Source: Streptomyces caniscabiei (GTDB taxonomy: Bacteria > Actinomycetota > Actinomycetes > Streptomycetales > Streptomycetaceae). From it: a stretch of 64,000 bases of DNA. Position 1 is the first letter of the stretch, and every line of letters begins with the position of its first letter. The stretch is from the NCBI RefSeq assembly GCF_014930365.1, contig NZ_JABXWI010000016.1:1-64000 (forward strand), given 5' to 3'. The notes under the pieces were generated by a model that saw nothing but the letters and a program-made list of their open reading frames with translations, had not been told where the DNA came from and did no database searches. Position numbers and translations under genes: made by a program. This document shows, piece by piece, positions 43,621 to 51,834 of the stretch.

Positions 43621-46600
43621 TCACCGGCCGTGGTGCGTGAACGACGCCCAGATCTCCAGTTCGTCCGGCGGCCCGTACGCGGTGTCCGCCAACAGCGCCT
43701 CGCAGAAAGCGAGTTCGGGAGGCAGGACCCGGTCGGGGTCCAGCATCCACAGCTGGGCCGCCCGGAGCGCCTCCCGGGGCGGTGTGCCCCGCCTCATGTG
43801 GTGGTGGACCAGCAGCACCAGCAGCGTGGTCCGGGGGTCGTCCGCGATGGCCCAGCGGGAGCCGACGACCGCCGTGGCGCCCGCGCCCAGGAACGCCGTC
43901 GCCAGGGTCAGGGCCTCGTCGTGATCGCTCAGGGTCAGATCGCTCGTGCAGTTGGCGAGCAGGACCGTACCGCCGGGCATCCCCGGATCGCGGCCGGCGG
44001 CTCCGGTCAGCAGGTCCTGCACCGAGACCGTGTGCGTGGCGTCCAGCTTGAGGACCGAGTCGTTGGAGGTCGGGCCGGTGTCCGCGTGGCAGTTGACGTG
44101 CAGCAGCGCGGTCGGCGCGGGCCCCCGTCCCGGCAGGAACGGTTCGAGCGACCGGGGCTCCGGCGGCAGCGCGCCGCCGGTGTCCGTGTCCCCGCCCATG
44201 CCGCCGATCACGGTGACCCGCGGGTGGAGCGAGGCGACGAGCGCCGCCTCACGGTGCATCGTGGGGGACCCGCCCGGGTCCACGACCACGGCGACGGCGC
44301 CCTGGCCGAGGACGGCCGCGGGCCGGTCGGCCACCTCGATGAGCTGACGGGCGCTGGCGCAGTACGAGACGACGGCCCGCGCCAACGCGTGGTCGGTCCT
44401 CGCGGCCTCCTGCCCGGCCGGCGTCGAGGGCGCGGACACCGGGCAGCGCGCCGCGTGCCAGGGGACGATGCCGAGGGCGCCCACGGGCGCGAGGACGATC
44501 CGCGGCGCCCGGCCCGGCCACCAGGACTCGGTGGCCGCCAGGAGGGGTCCCATAGCGACCTCGCCGGCCCACGCGCACAGTCCCTCCAGCGCCGTCCGCC
44601 ACCTCCCCTCCAGCAGGAGCAGAGCCCTCCGGCCGCGCTCGCGCATGACCAGCGGGGCGTGCGGGCCGGGCGGCTCCCGACGGCCCTCCTCCTGGAAGGC
44701 CCGCAACGCGGCGTCGTACGCGCCGACGGGGCCGGCCGACAGCGAGGTCAGTCCGGGCAGCCGCAGCGAACGGACCGCACCGGTCGCCGTGACGATCACC
44801 GCATGGCCGCACGCCCCGTCCTCACCGGGCACCAGATAGGCGAGCGCGTCGGTCCCCAGCCGGCGCAGCGTCCGCCCGAGCACCCCCGGAGAGGGCGCGG
44901 ACACGAGCCGCTTCTCGGCGGCGCTGCCCGCCAGCGCCTCCAGCACACGGCGCCGCAGATCGTCGGGCACCTCGCTCAGCCGGCCGCCGTCGAGGGCCGC
45001 CCCCACCCACTCACCGGCCAGCTCGTCATGCCCGGCGCCGCGCAGCAGATCGGGGACGGTGACGTTCGTCGTCGCCGCGTTCAGCACCAGCCCCCGGCCC
45101 AGTTCGAGCGCCTCGAACGCCGCCTCGGGCAGCTCGTCGGCAAGGCTCCAGCGGACCAGCCGCAGCATGTCCGGCGCGACGGCCCGCGCGGCTTCGAGCC
45201 CGTGGCCCGCGCCCGACTGCAGCAGTACGGAACGGCCGTACGCGGTCAGGGCCGATCTGCCCGTCTCCCGCGCCTGCCGCCGATGGTCGGCGTCCTGCGG
45301 GCCGAAGGCACGGTGGGCCAGGGCGATCGTCCGGATCAGCGCGATGGCGAAGGGGTCGCCGGGGCTCGCGTTGAGCACCACCCGCGCCTCGCGCAGGACG
45401 GTGACCGCCTCCTCCAGCTCCTCGCGCCGGCCCGACTCCAGGTACCGGGTGAGCAGCAGGGTGCCCAGCCCGTACAGACACCGCCCGCGCGACCCGTGGA
45501 ACTCGTGCGGACCCTCCTCCGCGGCGCCCCGCAGCAGGGCGACGCCCTGACCGAGAGCGTCCAGCCGGGCGGGCGCCGCCGCGGGGCGCCCCTCGTCCAC
45601 GGTCCACCGTGCCAGGGCCGCCGCCGCGCGCAGTCGCAGCGCGGGGCGGTGCGGACTCGTGGCCGGGCAGGCCGTCGCCGCCGCGACGAGGGCGCCGACG
45701 GCGGCCGCGACGGCCTCGCCGTCCCCCGTCTCGCGTGCCTCGCGCAAGGCGTGCGCCGCCAGTTCGGTACGGACGGCCGGCACCTGGGGATGGTCCGGCG
45801 GCAGCATGCGGCCGGCCTCCTGCCAGGCGCGTACGGCGTCGGCGGCCGGCATCGGGGAGGGGCGTCGGCGGGAACGCGCGAGCAGCAGCCACGCCGTCCC
45901 CGCCGAGGCCAGCAGCTCACCCCGGAAGGGGGCCCGGCCCGTCGGCTCGGCGGTGCGGAAGAGGTGCGGCGGGACCCGTGGATCGCCCGCCTCGGCCAGC
46001 AGGGTGTGCAGCGGCGGACGGACGACGTCCTCGGGCGTGCGGTCGAGCAGCAGGTCGTACTCGTGGACGGCGGCGTCGAGATCGGCGTGGTCGCCCAGCA
46101 GGACGTGCCGGTCGAGGAGAAGACGCGCCAGGAACTCGGCGCACCGGTCGGCGAGCGCGGTGGTGGTCGGGGCGTCGAGCACCTGTCGTACGAGGGCGAT
46201 CGCCCGGGTCAGATCCTGGCCGTCGCGTTCCCGGAGCCAGCGGCGGTGGTGCACGAGAGCCTGCGCGGCGGCCACGGCCGGGCTCGCCGGGGCGTCGTCG
46301 CCGGCCAGGATCTCGGCGACCCGGCCCGACGGAAGGGCGAACGGGTCGGGCGTGCCGTCGCCGAGCAGCACGGTCGCGGCCGGGTCGATCGTGGGCGGGG
46401 TGAGCACGTCCTCGTCGTCCTGCGGGTTCGGGGCGGCGGGGCTCCGCGCGGAGACGGGACCCTCAGGCCCGGCCCCCGGCGCCCGGCCCGGCCGTCCCTG
46501 ACCCGCGGCCGTCGGGAACAGCGTGCGCAGCAGCGCCTGGAAGTCGGTCACCGCTCCGTGGCGCAGGGCGGCGTCGATCAGGCCGTGGGTCGTGGAGCCC

Positions 46601-48636
46601 GGCGGCAGCAGGGCGCGGGCCTGACGGAGGGTCGCCGTGGTGGTGGCCCGGTCCGCGAGGGTGGCCTCTCCGGCCCGGTCGAGGACGAGTCCCAGGGTGC
46701 CGGCGACGGCCAGCATGATGGCCTTCATCCCCCATGCCTCGGGTTCCAGCAGCGGGACGGCCCGCCGTAACCGTTCCGACCACGCACGGCAGTCCGCGGC
46801 CGACGGCGTCCCGTCCGGTGCCCGCAGGAAGCCCACCATGACGGAGAGGAAGACGAAGTACGGCTCCCGCTCGATGGCGGCCGGGTCCAACAGCCCGGCG
46901 AGCAGGTGCAGATCGTCCTCGACGGTGGGGAAGCCGCTGACGTCCGGGAGCGGTCGCTCGGGGTCCTGGGGCGCGGTGAACGGGTCCGTGTACCAGACGC
47001 GGTAGAGCATCGCGGTGCGGAAGGAGCCGAGGAGGTCCTCGTCGCGGAACTGGCTGTCGGCCGGGGCGCGTTCGAGCACCACGCGCAGGATCCGCAGAGC
47101 GTCGCGGAGGGAGTCGTGGCGGACCTCGGGCAGTGTGCAGGCGAAGTCCAGCAGCAGTGCGACGCCCAGCACGCACTGGGCGCCCAGATGCAGTTCGTCC
47201 TCGTGGTGGTAGAGACCGGTCGCCGTGCGCAGCAGGTCGATGGCCTCGCGGAGGTCCGTCATCATGCGGGGCTCGGCACGGGCCGGGGAGAGGGCCGGGT
47301 CCGCGGTGCCGGTGAGGAGCGCGCCGTGCGACAGGTCGTACATGTGGGGCGTGCCGCGGTCGATCGCCCGCCGGTTGAGGGTGATCGCGGTCCTGAGGAC
47401 GAGTTCGGCCCGGTCGGTGTCGTCCGGCGCGATGAGGGAGGCGAGTTCCCGCGCGCGGGTGGCGAGCCGGTCGACGCCGTCGTCGGCCAGTGCTCCGTCC
47501 GACAGCTCGATCCAGAGCAGGTCGACGATCCCCGCCAGACACGCCGCCCTCTCCTCGCCGGTGGCTGGGAGCCGGGTCAGTGCCTCCTCCCACAGGGCCC
47601 CCGCCTCGGCGCGGTCGACGGCCGGGGCGGGGTCGTCGGGATGCTGGGCCCTGCGGTTGCGCTCGGACCGGTCCCCCAGGGCCAGCCCCAGGTTCGTGGC
47701 GATCCGGTGGGCGGCCTCCTCGGGCAGCGCGGGATGAGTGAGGGCCGTCCGGTACCAGTGCACGGCCATCGCCTGGGCCCGCTGCCCCGAGTCGTGCTGC
47801 ATCAGCCCGTCGCACACGTCCGCACCCAGCTCGGCCGCGTCGGCACCGACCGGGCCGGTGTCGGCCAGCAGCGGCCGCAGCACCTCCAGTACGGCGCCGA
47901 ACTCCGAGGCGGCGTCGGGGGATCGGCTTCCGGGGCGGTCCTCCTGGTCGTAGCGGTCGTACAGTTCGAGCGAGGACAGCAGAGCGAGGTCGAAGGCGAC
48001 GGCGGGGCGCAGGTCCGGGTCGAGCTCGACGGCGTCGTACGCCGTCCGCAGGTGTCCGACGGCGGCGCGGCGGTCCGCGAGCCGTTCCGGTGTGGCGAAC
48101 TCGGGGCAGCGGCAGCGGTCCGAGAGGACCAGGCCGAGCACCGCCCGGCACAGGGTGACGTCCGGGACGTGGAGCTGGTCGGTGCCGCCGAGGATCGGAC
48201 CGAGCAGGTCGACGACCCGGTCGGCGTCGGCCGACCGCCGGGTCCCGGCCTCGGTCGTACGCCAGCGTTCCGCGAGGTCGAGGGCGAGTTCGCACCGGAG
48301 AAGCACCAGATCGGAGCGGTCGGGCGGGGTGCCCGGGCCGGCGGCGTGGTACGCCTCGGCGGCCAAGGCGTGCGCGCGGTCCAGGCGGGCGATCGTGTCG
48401 TCCAGGTCCGAGGGTGCCTGTCCGTACGTGTAGCGGAGCCGGGCCGCGTCCGCCGACATCCCGAGCAGCAGCCGCAGTTCGTCCGGGCCGGTGGGGGAGG
48501 CGCACAGCTCCGCCAGGTTCCGCTCGACCTCGTCGAGGAGGTCCACGACGTGTCCCCGGTCCTCCTGCTCCAGGGCGTCCTCGGCCGCTTCGAGGAGCTG
48601 GACCACGAGGTCGATCCGAGCGAAACGATCGGGCAT
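43621..48636 (-). CDS. Giant helical-repeat (TPR-like) protein with C-terminal CHAT protease domain
   Basis: 1671 residues from ATG 48636 (MPDRFARIDLVVQLLEAAED); a GTG at 48684 and ATG 48741 are in frame. About 1250 residues are helical repeats of TPR type (for example LDDTIARLDRAHALAAEAYH, LARAIVSYC-like helices near the end). The last ~350 residues are a caspase-like CHAT domain: His ~1517 in LLHVNCHADTG and Cys ~1563 in LLANCTSD, followed by AFLGAGATAVVGSRWAIADD and REALRAAQLWML. Both catalytic residues are present, so it should be an active cysteine protease. CHAT-TPR proteins act in bacterial conflict and death systems, cutting a partner when the repeats sense a trigger. It is divergent from the antitoxin/toxin pair and convergent with the AAA operon. 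Confidence 0.9.
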   Translation of the reverse strand: MPDRFARIDLVVQLLEAAEDALEQEDRGHVVDLLDEVERNLAELCASPTGPDELRLLLGMSADAARLRYTYGQAPSDLDDTIARLDRAHALAAEAYHAAGPGTPPDRSDLVLLRCELALDLAERWRTTEAGTRRSADADRVVDLLGPILGGTDQLHVPDVTLCRAVLGLVLSDRCRCPEFATPERLADRRAAVGHLRTAYDAVELDPDLRPAVAFDLALLSSLELYDRYDQEDRPGSRSPDAASEFGAVLEVLRPLLADTGPVGADAAELGADVCDGLMQHDSGQRAQAMAVHWYRTALTHPALPEEAAHRIATNLGLALGDRSERNRRAQHPDDPAPAVDRAEAGALWEEALTRLPATGEERAACLAGIVDLLWIELSDGALADDGVDRLATRARELASLIAPDDTDRAELVLRTAITLNRRAIDRGTPHMYDLSHGALLTGTADPALSPARAEPRMMTDLREAIDLLRTATGLYHHEDELHLGAQCVLGVALLLDFACTLPEVRHDSLRDALRILRVVLERAPADSQFRDEDLLGSFRTAMLYRVWYTDPFTAPQDPERPLPDVSGFPTVEDDLHLLAGLLDPAAIEREPYFVFLSVMVGFLRAPDGTPSAADCRAWSERLRRAVPLLEPEAWGMKAIMLAVAGTLGLVLDRAGEATLADRATTTATLRQARALLPPGSTTHGLIDAALRHGAVTDFQALLRTLFPTAAGQGRPGRAPGAGPEGPVSARSPAAPNPQDDEDVLTPPTIDPAATVLLGDGTPDPFALPSGRVAEILAGDDAPASPAVAAAQALVHHRRWLRERDGQDLTRAIALVRQVLDAPTTTALADRCAEFLARLLLDRHVLLGDHADLDAAVHEYDLLLDRTPEDVVRPPLHTLLAEAGDPRVPPHLFRTAEPTGRAPFRGELLASAGTAWLLLARSRRRPSPMPAADAVRAWQEAGRMLPPDHPQVPAVRTELAAHALREARETGDGEAVAAAVGALVAAATACPATSPHRPALRLRAAAALARWTVDEGRPAAAPARLDALGQGVALLRGAAEEGPHEFHGSRGRCLYGLGTLLLTRYLESGRREELEEAVTVLREARVVLNASPGDPFAIALIRTIALAHRAFGPQDADHRRQARETGRSALTAYGRSVLLQSGAGHGLEAARAVAPDMLRLVRWSLADELPEAAFEALELGRGLVLNAATTNVTVPDLLRGAGHDELAGEWVGAALDGGRLSEVPDDLRRRVLEALAGSAAEKRLVSAPSPGVLGRTLRRLGTDALAYLVPGEDGACGHAVIVTATGAVRSLRLPGLTSLSAGPVGAYDAALRAFQEEGRREPPGPHAPLVMRERGRRALLLLEGRWRTALEGLCAWAGEVAMGPLLAATESWWPGRAPRIVLAPVGALGIVPWHAARCPVSAPSTPAGQEAARTDHALARAVVSYCASARQLIEVADRPAAVLGQGAVAVVVDPGGSPTMHREAALVASLHPRVTVIGGMGGDTDTGGALPPEPRSLEPFLPGRGPAPTALLHVNCHADTGPTSNDSVLKLDATHTVSVQDLLTGAAGRDPGMPGGTVLLANCTSDLTLSDHDEALTLATAFLGAGATAVVGSRWAIADDPRTTLLVLLVHHHMRRGTPPREALRAAQLWMLDPDRVLPPELAFCEALLADTAYGPPDELEIWASFTHHGR

Positions 48637-48703
48637 CCCGGATTCCCCGGCGTGATCTTCGATTCCGTGATTCTCGGCGTACACGAATTCCCCCTGCCCG
48701 TTT

Positions 48704-48720
48704 CGGGGAATGCTTCCCCG
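48704..48720. promoter_or_regulatory. 17-bp palindrome in the CHAT/antitoxin divergent region
   Basis: CGGGGAATGCTTCCCCG is a perfect inverted repeat (7-bp arms, 3-bp centre). It lies in the leader of the CHAT gene and 15 bases upstream of the -35 of the antitoxin promoter, where one bound regulator could affect both directions. No binding protein can be named. Confidence 0.5.
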
Positions 48721-48734
48721 TACCGGCTCCCGAA

Positions 48735-48763
48735 TTGCCAACCGGATCGTAGCTCACTAGCGT
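48735..48763 (+). promoter_or_regulatory. Vegetative-type promoter for the antitoxin/toxin operon
   Basis: TTGCCA (48735-48740), 17 bases and TAGCGT (48758-48763) fit TTGACA-N17-TAGRRT. The start near 48770 leaves a ~33-base leader containing AGGAGGGG before ATG 48803. On the other strand TACGAT at 48751-48746 could be a -10 for the CHAT gene. Confidence 0.55.
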
Positions 48764-48802
48764 ACGGCCGCATCCGGATTCCGGATTCCAGGAGGGGAAC
48801 GA

Positions 48803-49573
48803 ATGGACGAGTACGAGCAGCATCTCATCGCCGCGCTCGTGTCGGAACCGCAGTCGATCCGGGAAAGGCTCTCCCCGGAGGACCGTGAACAACTCGACGT
48901 CCTGCTGGACCTCATCGCCGAGGGCGGGAGCGCGGAGCGGCTGAGAGGCATCGCCCGTGCCGTCGCCGCCCATCTGCGCGCCTCGTTGCCGGGCGAGGAG
49001 GGCCATGCGATGACCCGGCGCTACACCTCCTCGTCGTTCGTCCTGCGGCCGCCGCACGACGTCCTCCTGGAGCGCTTCGCCTCGGGCGGGACAGGGGTCA
49101 CGGGCGGGAGGGGGGTACCGGGCAGGGCGGGGGTGCCGGGCAGGGCCGGTGTGCCGGGCAGGGCGGGGGTGCCGGGCGCCGGCGGAGAGCCGGGCCGGGG
49201 GGACGGCGGCGCGCCGGCGCCCGCGGCGCGCTGGGCCTCCGCGCGGGAACGGCTGCTGGCCGAGCCCGCCCTGACCCGGACCGACCTGACGGAATTCTTC
49301 GGCGTCGCGGCCGACCAGCCCGGGCTGATCAGGCTCCGCGCGTCCGGAGGGCCCGAGCAGCTGCCCGCGTTCCAGTTCGACGGCGAGGGCCGCCCCCGGC
49401 CGCTGGTGCTCGCCATCAACACGATGCTGGGCGCGGCGGTCGACCCATGGGGGGTCGCCGACTGGTGGCTGGGGCCCAATCCGTGGCTGGACGCCGTGCC
49501 GGCGACCCTGCTCGGCACGGGGCTGGACGATCAACTGCTCGCCGCCGCGAGCGTGGTGGGGGAGGACGACTGA
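48803..49573 (+). CDS. MbcA/Xre-like antitoxin with extra N-terminal domain and collagen-like linker
   Basis: 256 residues. Residues 1-68 are a helical domain (EYEQHLIAALVSEPQSIRER, RLRGIARAVAAHLRASLPG) not found in simple antitoxins. Residues 105-125 are a GVPGRA repeat. Residues ~140-175 look helix-turn-helix-like (LLAEPALTRTDLTEFFGVAA), and ~188-245 match the MbcA/ParS/Xre C-terminal toxin-binding domain (LPAFQFDGEGRPRPLVLAIN, DPWGVADWWLGPNPWLDAVP). The gene ends one base before the RES toxin gene. I infer that it blocks the toxin's NAD+ site and may be the regulated element, with the linker exposed to proteolysis by the divergent CHAT protease. Confidence 0.82.
   Translation: MDEYEQHLIAALVSEPQSIRERLSPEDREQLDVLLDLIAEGGSAERLRGIARAVAAHLRASLPGEEGHAMTRRYTSSSFVLRPPHDVLLERFASGGTGVTGGRGVPGRAGVPGRAGVPGRAGVPGAGGEPGRGDGGAPAPAARWASARERLLAEPALTRTDLTEFFGVAADQPGLIRLRASGGPEQLPAFQFDGEGRPRPLVLAINTMLGAAVDPWGVADWWLGPNPWLDAVPATLLGTGLDDQLLAAASVVGEDD
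49115..49177 (+). repeat. 18-bp tandem repeat coding GVPGRA linker
   Basis: About 3.5 copies of an 18-base unit (GTGCCGGGCAGGGCGGGG with small changes) encode VPGRAG units in the antitoxin. The unit length keeps the frame, so copy number can vary without killing the gene. Confidence 0.85.
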
Positions 49574-49574
49574 C

Positions 49575-50258
49575 ATGGCTCGTGGAGCGAGACTGCCGGA
49601 GAAGGGCACGGCGAACGCGCGGAGGGTGGTCCGCCGGGCGGGCGAGGTCTTCTACCGGGTGCACTCCCGGCGCCGCAGGGCGCACCACTTCAACCCGGAG
49701 CCGCAGGACCACCACTTCGGCGGCGGCCGCTTCGACAGCACTCCGAACGATACCTACGCGTATCTGTACGCGGCCCCCAAGCCCGAGACCGCGATCATCG
49801 AGCGGTTCGTGCGCACCCTGCGCTTCGACGGCCAGGGCAACTCCCGGGTCCTGCCGCTGAAGGAGCTGGAGGGCCGGCTGCTCTCCCAGGTGCGGCTCAC
49901 CCGGGACGTCGAACTGGTCTCCCTGTGCAGCATCGTCCACCTCAACGCCGTGCTGCAGAGCGACTGGTGGCTGGTGGAGTCGGACCCCACGGAGTACGCG
50001 TTCACCAGGCGCTGGGGGCACTGGCTGCGCGCCGAGGCGGACTGGGCGGACGGCTTCGTCTGGCGGTCCCGGCTGGACGGCCCCAACGAGTCCCTGGTCC
50101 TCTTCGGTGCAGCCGCCGAGAACGACCTGCTGGCGGAGACGGGCGAGCCGCCGAGGGCCCTCGACGACGAGGACGGTCTGCGCTGGCTGGCCGAGACCCT
50201 GGAGGACTACCGCGTCGAGATCGGGACGGTCGACCCCGCGCCGGGCATCGGCTCCTGA
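49575..50258 (+). CDS. RES-domain toxin (probable NAD+ phosphorylase)
   Basis: 227 residues. The RES core is complete: Arg28 in VFYRVHSR, Arg52 in GGGRFDS, Tyr in YAYLYAAPKPETAIIERF with Glu71/Glu76, and Ser165 in DGFVWRSRLDG followed by ESLVLFG. RES toxins such as MbcT of Mycobacterium split NAD+ with phosphate, giving nicotinamide and ADP-ribose-1''-phosphate, and stop growth. GGAGG lies nine bases before the ATG and the gap to the antitoxin stop is one base, the normal order for this toxin-antitoxin type. The C-terminal 45 residues (ENDLLAETGEPPRALDDEDG) extend the domain. Confidence 0.88.
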   Translation: MARGARLPEKGTANARRVVRRAGEVFYRVHSRRRRAHHFNPEPQDHHFGGGRFDSTPNDTYAYLYAAPKPETAIIERFVRTLRFDGQGNSRVLPLKELEGRLLSQVRLTRDVELVSLCSIVHLNAVLQSDWWLVESDPTEYAFTRRWGHWLRAEADWADGFVWRSRLDGPNESLVLFGAAAENDLLAETGEPPRALDDEDGLRWLAETLEDYRVEIGTVDPAPGIGS

Positions 50259-50436
50259 CCCCCGCCCGCCCCTGCCCGGGCGCTTTCCGGGCGGGAACCG
50301 GGCGCTTTCCGGATTTCCCCGGGGGACCGGCAGAAGGGGTTCCGGCACCCGCGGTGTCCGTGCATACTTCTGAGCGAAAGGCCGCAGGGGAACTCGGGGG
50401 ATCGCGGGGGAAAGTCGGGGGAATGCGGCAGGAATA

Positions 50437-50485
50437 GAGCACGGTATTCGAGATTCCCGGGCGAGAGAATTCGAATACCGTGCTC
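50437..50485. terminator. Strong bidirectional hairpin between RES and macro genes
   Basis: GAGCACGGTATTCGA (50437-50451) and TCGAATACCGTGCTC (50471-50485) form a perfect 15-bp stem with a 19-base loop, midway between two convergent genes. The stem is less GC-rich than its surroundings. Confidence 0.75.
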
Positions 50486-50533
50486 CCTCGCGTCGGCCGT
50501 CCGTGGGGCCGGTCACGGGCACGGTGACGGGAC

Positions 50534-50573
50534 GGATTCAGGGACGGTCACGGATTCAGGGACGGTCACGGAT
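50534..50573. repeat. 18-bp tandem duplication at the 3' end of the macro gene
   Basis: GGATTCAGGGACGGTCAC occurs at 50534-50551 and 50552-50569, followed by GGAT. The second copy overlaps the macro gene's stop codon. The function, if any, is unknown. Confidence 0.85.
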
Positions 50574-51741
50574 GGGGACGCCTGTCGCCCAGCACGTCGA
50601 ACACCGCGCGGGCGCTGACCGGATTGCGGGTCACCAGATGCACCGACCAGTCGGGATCGGCCTTCAGTACCTGCTCCAGCGTTCCGACGACGGTCTCGGC
50701 GCTGGTCCGCGCGTCGAGTCCGCCGCGGCCCGCCCCGAGCAGGGGCAGGGCGACGGACCGCAGCGGGACGCGCCCCGCACGGCGTTCCGCCGCCGCCAGC
50801 TCGAACACGCGCCGTACGGCCGCCGCGACGGCGTCGGGCGCCGTCTCGTAGCCGTCGCCCGTCGCCGAGGGTGTGGCGACCGCCGCGTGCAGGATCCGCC
50901 GCACCCCCTGCGCCGCCAGGGCGCCCGGTGAGGTGACGGCCACCGTGCCCGCCGCCACCGGCAGGCCGGGCACCCCGAACGTCCGCACCCAGGCGGCGAG
51001 TTGGCGGGCTATCACGTCGTCCGTGATGCGGCCGACGGAGTCCGTGGTGGCGCCGGCCCGGCGCAGACTGCCTGAGACCGTGCGACGGAACGTCTTGGAC
51101 ATCTCGAAGTAGATGTTCTCCGAGGAGACCAGCACGTCCACCCCGGTGACGAGTTCGATGGGTGCCACGTGCACGGTGAGCAGGACGTCCCCGTGGGGGA
51201 AGGCGGTCCGCACCACATGGCGTCCCGCCCGGACGGGAACGACGGCGTCCGGCGGCGGCGCCACGACGGTGCTCCGGGAGGGGACCTCACGCGGGCCCGG
51301 TACGGCCGTGCCGTCGCCGTCCTCCCCGTTCAGGAGAGCCCGCGCGACCTGCTGGAGCATCAGTTTCTCCTGATGCTTGCGGAACCGCTCCGCCCCGACC
51401 CGGTAGACGTGCGCCGCCCGTTCCCGGCGTTCCTTGCCCGACAGGTCACGGGTGCCGGAGGCGAAGCCGAACGAGTGGAGGGCCGCGTCGCGCAGCAGCG
51501 CTCCGTCGAGCCCCAGCACCACGGTGTGCAGCACACGCTCGACGGCCTCCGGCGGCACGCGGACGCCCGGTGCGGATGTCTCCGTACCGGGCGTCCTGGC
51601 CGCGACGCAGGCGTACAGCGTCTCCAACTTCGCCTCGTGCAGCCGCAGCAGCCCCAGTGCCCGGACCCGGCCCAGTTCGTCGACCAGCTTGTGCACCGCC
51701 GACGGGACGTCGGGGCCGGCCTGTTCCTGCTCATCGGTCAC
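50566..51741 (-). CDS. Macro-domain (ADP-ribose-binding) protein
   Basis: 391 residues from GTG 51741. Residues ~1-165 are helical with no known domain (VHKLVDELGRVRALGLLRLH, RFRKHQEKLMLQQVARALLN). Residues ~195-390 follow the macro fold: IELVTGVDVLVSSENIYFEM where the classic protein has VDAIVNAAN, RTVSGSLRRAGA, VRRILHAAVATP and VRRVFELAAAERRAGRVPLR followed by SVALPLLGAGRGGLD. The usual NAAN is SSEN, so catalysis may be altered while binding persists. Macro domains bind ADP-ribose and some dephosphorylate ADP-ribose-1''-phosphate, the expected product of the neighbouring RES toxin. It converges on the toxin gene. Confidence 0.85.
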   Translation of the reverse strand: MTDEQEQAGPDVPSAVHKLVDELGRVRALGLLRLHEAKLETLYACVAARTPGTETSAPGVRVPPEAVERVLHTVVLGLDGALLRDAALHSFGFASGTRDLSGKERRERAAHVYRVGAERFRKHQEKLMLQQVARALLNGEDGDGTAVPGPREVPSRSTVVAPPPDAVVPVRAGRHVVRTAFPHGDVLLTVHVAPIELVTGVDVLVSSENIYFEMSKTFRRTVSGSLRRAGATTDSVGRITDDVIARQLAAWVRTFGVPGLPVAAGTVAVTSPGALAAQGVRRILHAAVATPSATGDGYETAPDAVAAAVRRVFELAAAERRAGRVPLRSVALPLLGAGRGGLDARTSAETVVGTLEQVLKADPDWSVHLVTRNPVSARAVFDVLGDRRPHP

Positions 51742-51834
51742 CGCTCAAGGATGGGCAGGGTGTCCGCACCGGGCAAGCGGTTTGGGACGATCGGGAGAAA
51801 AGGGTCCAGGCGTTCGAATCCGGCTACTCGCCCT

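Noticed and set aside
43381..49609. Long frames opposite and alongside the CHAT gene (1129, 660 and 1048 codons)
   Set aside because: They read as arginine/glycine/proline-rich noise and would overlap the CHAT gene, whose frame has consistent domain structure.
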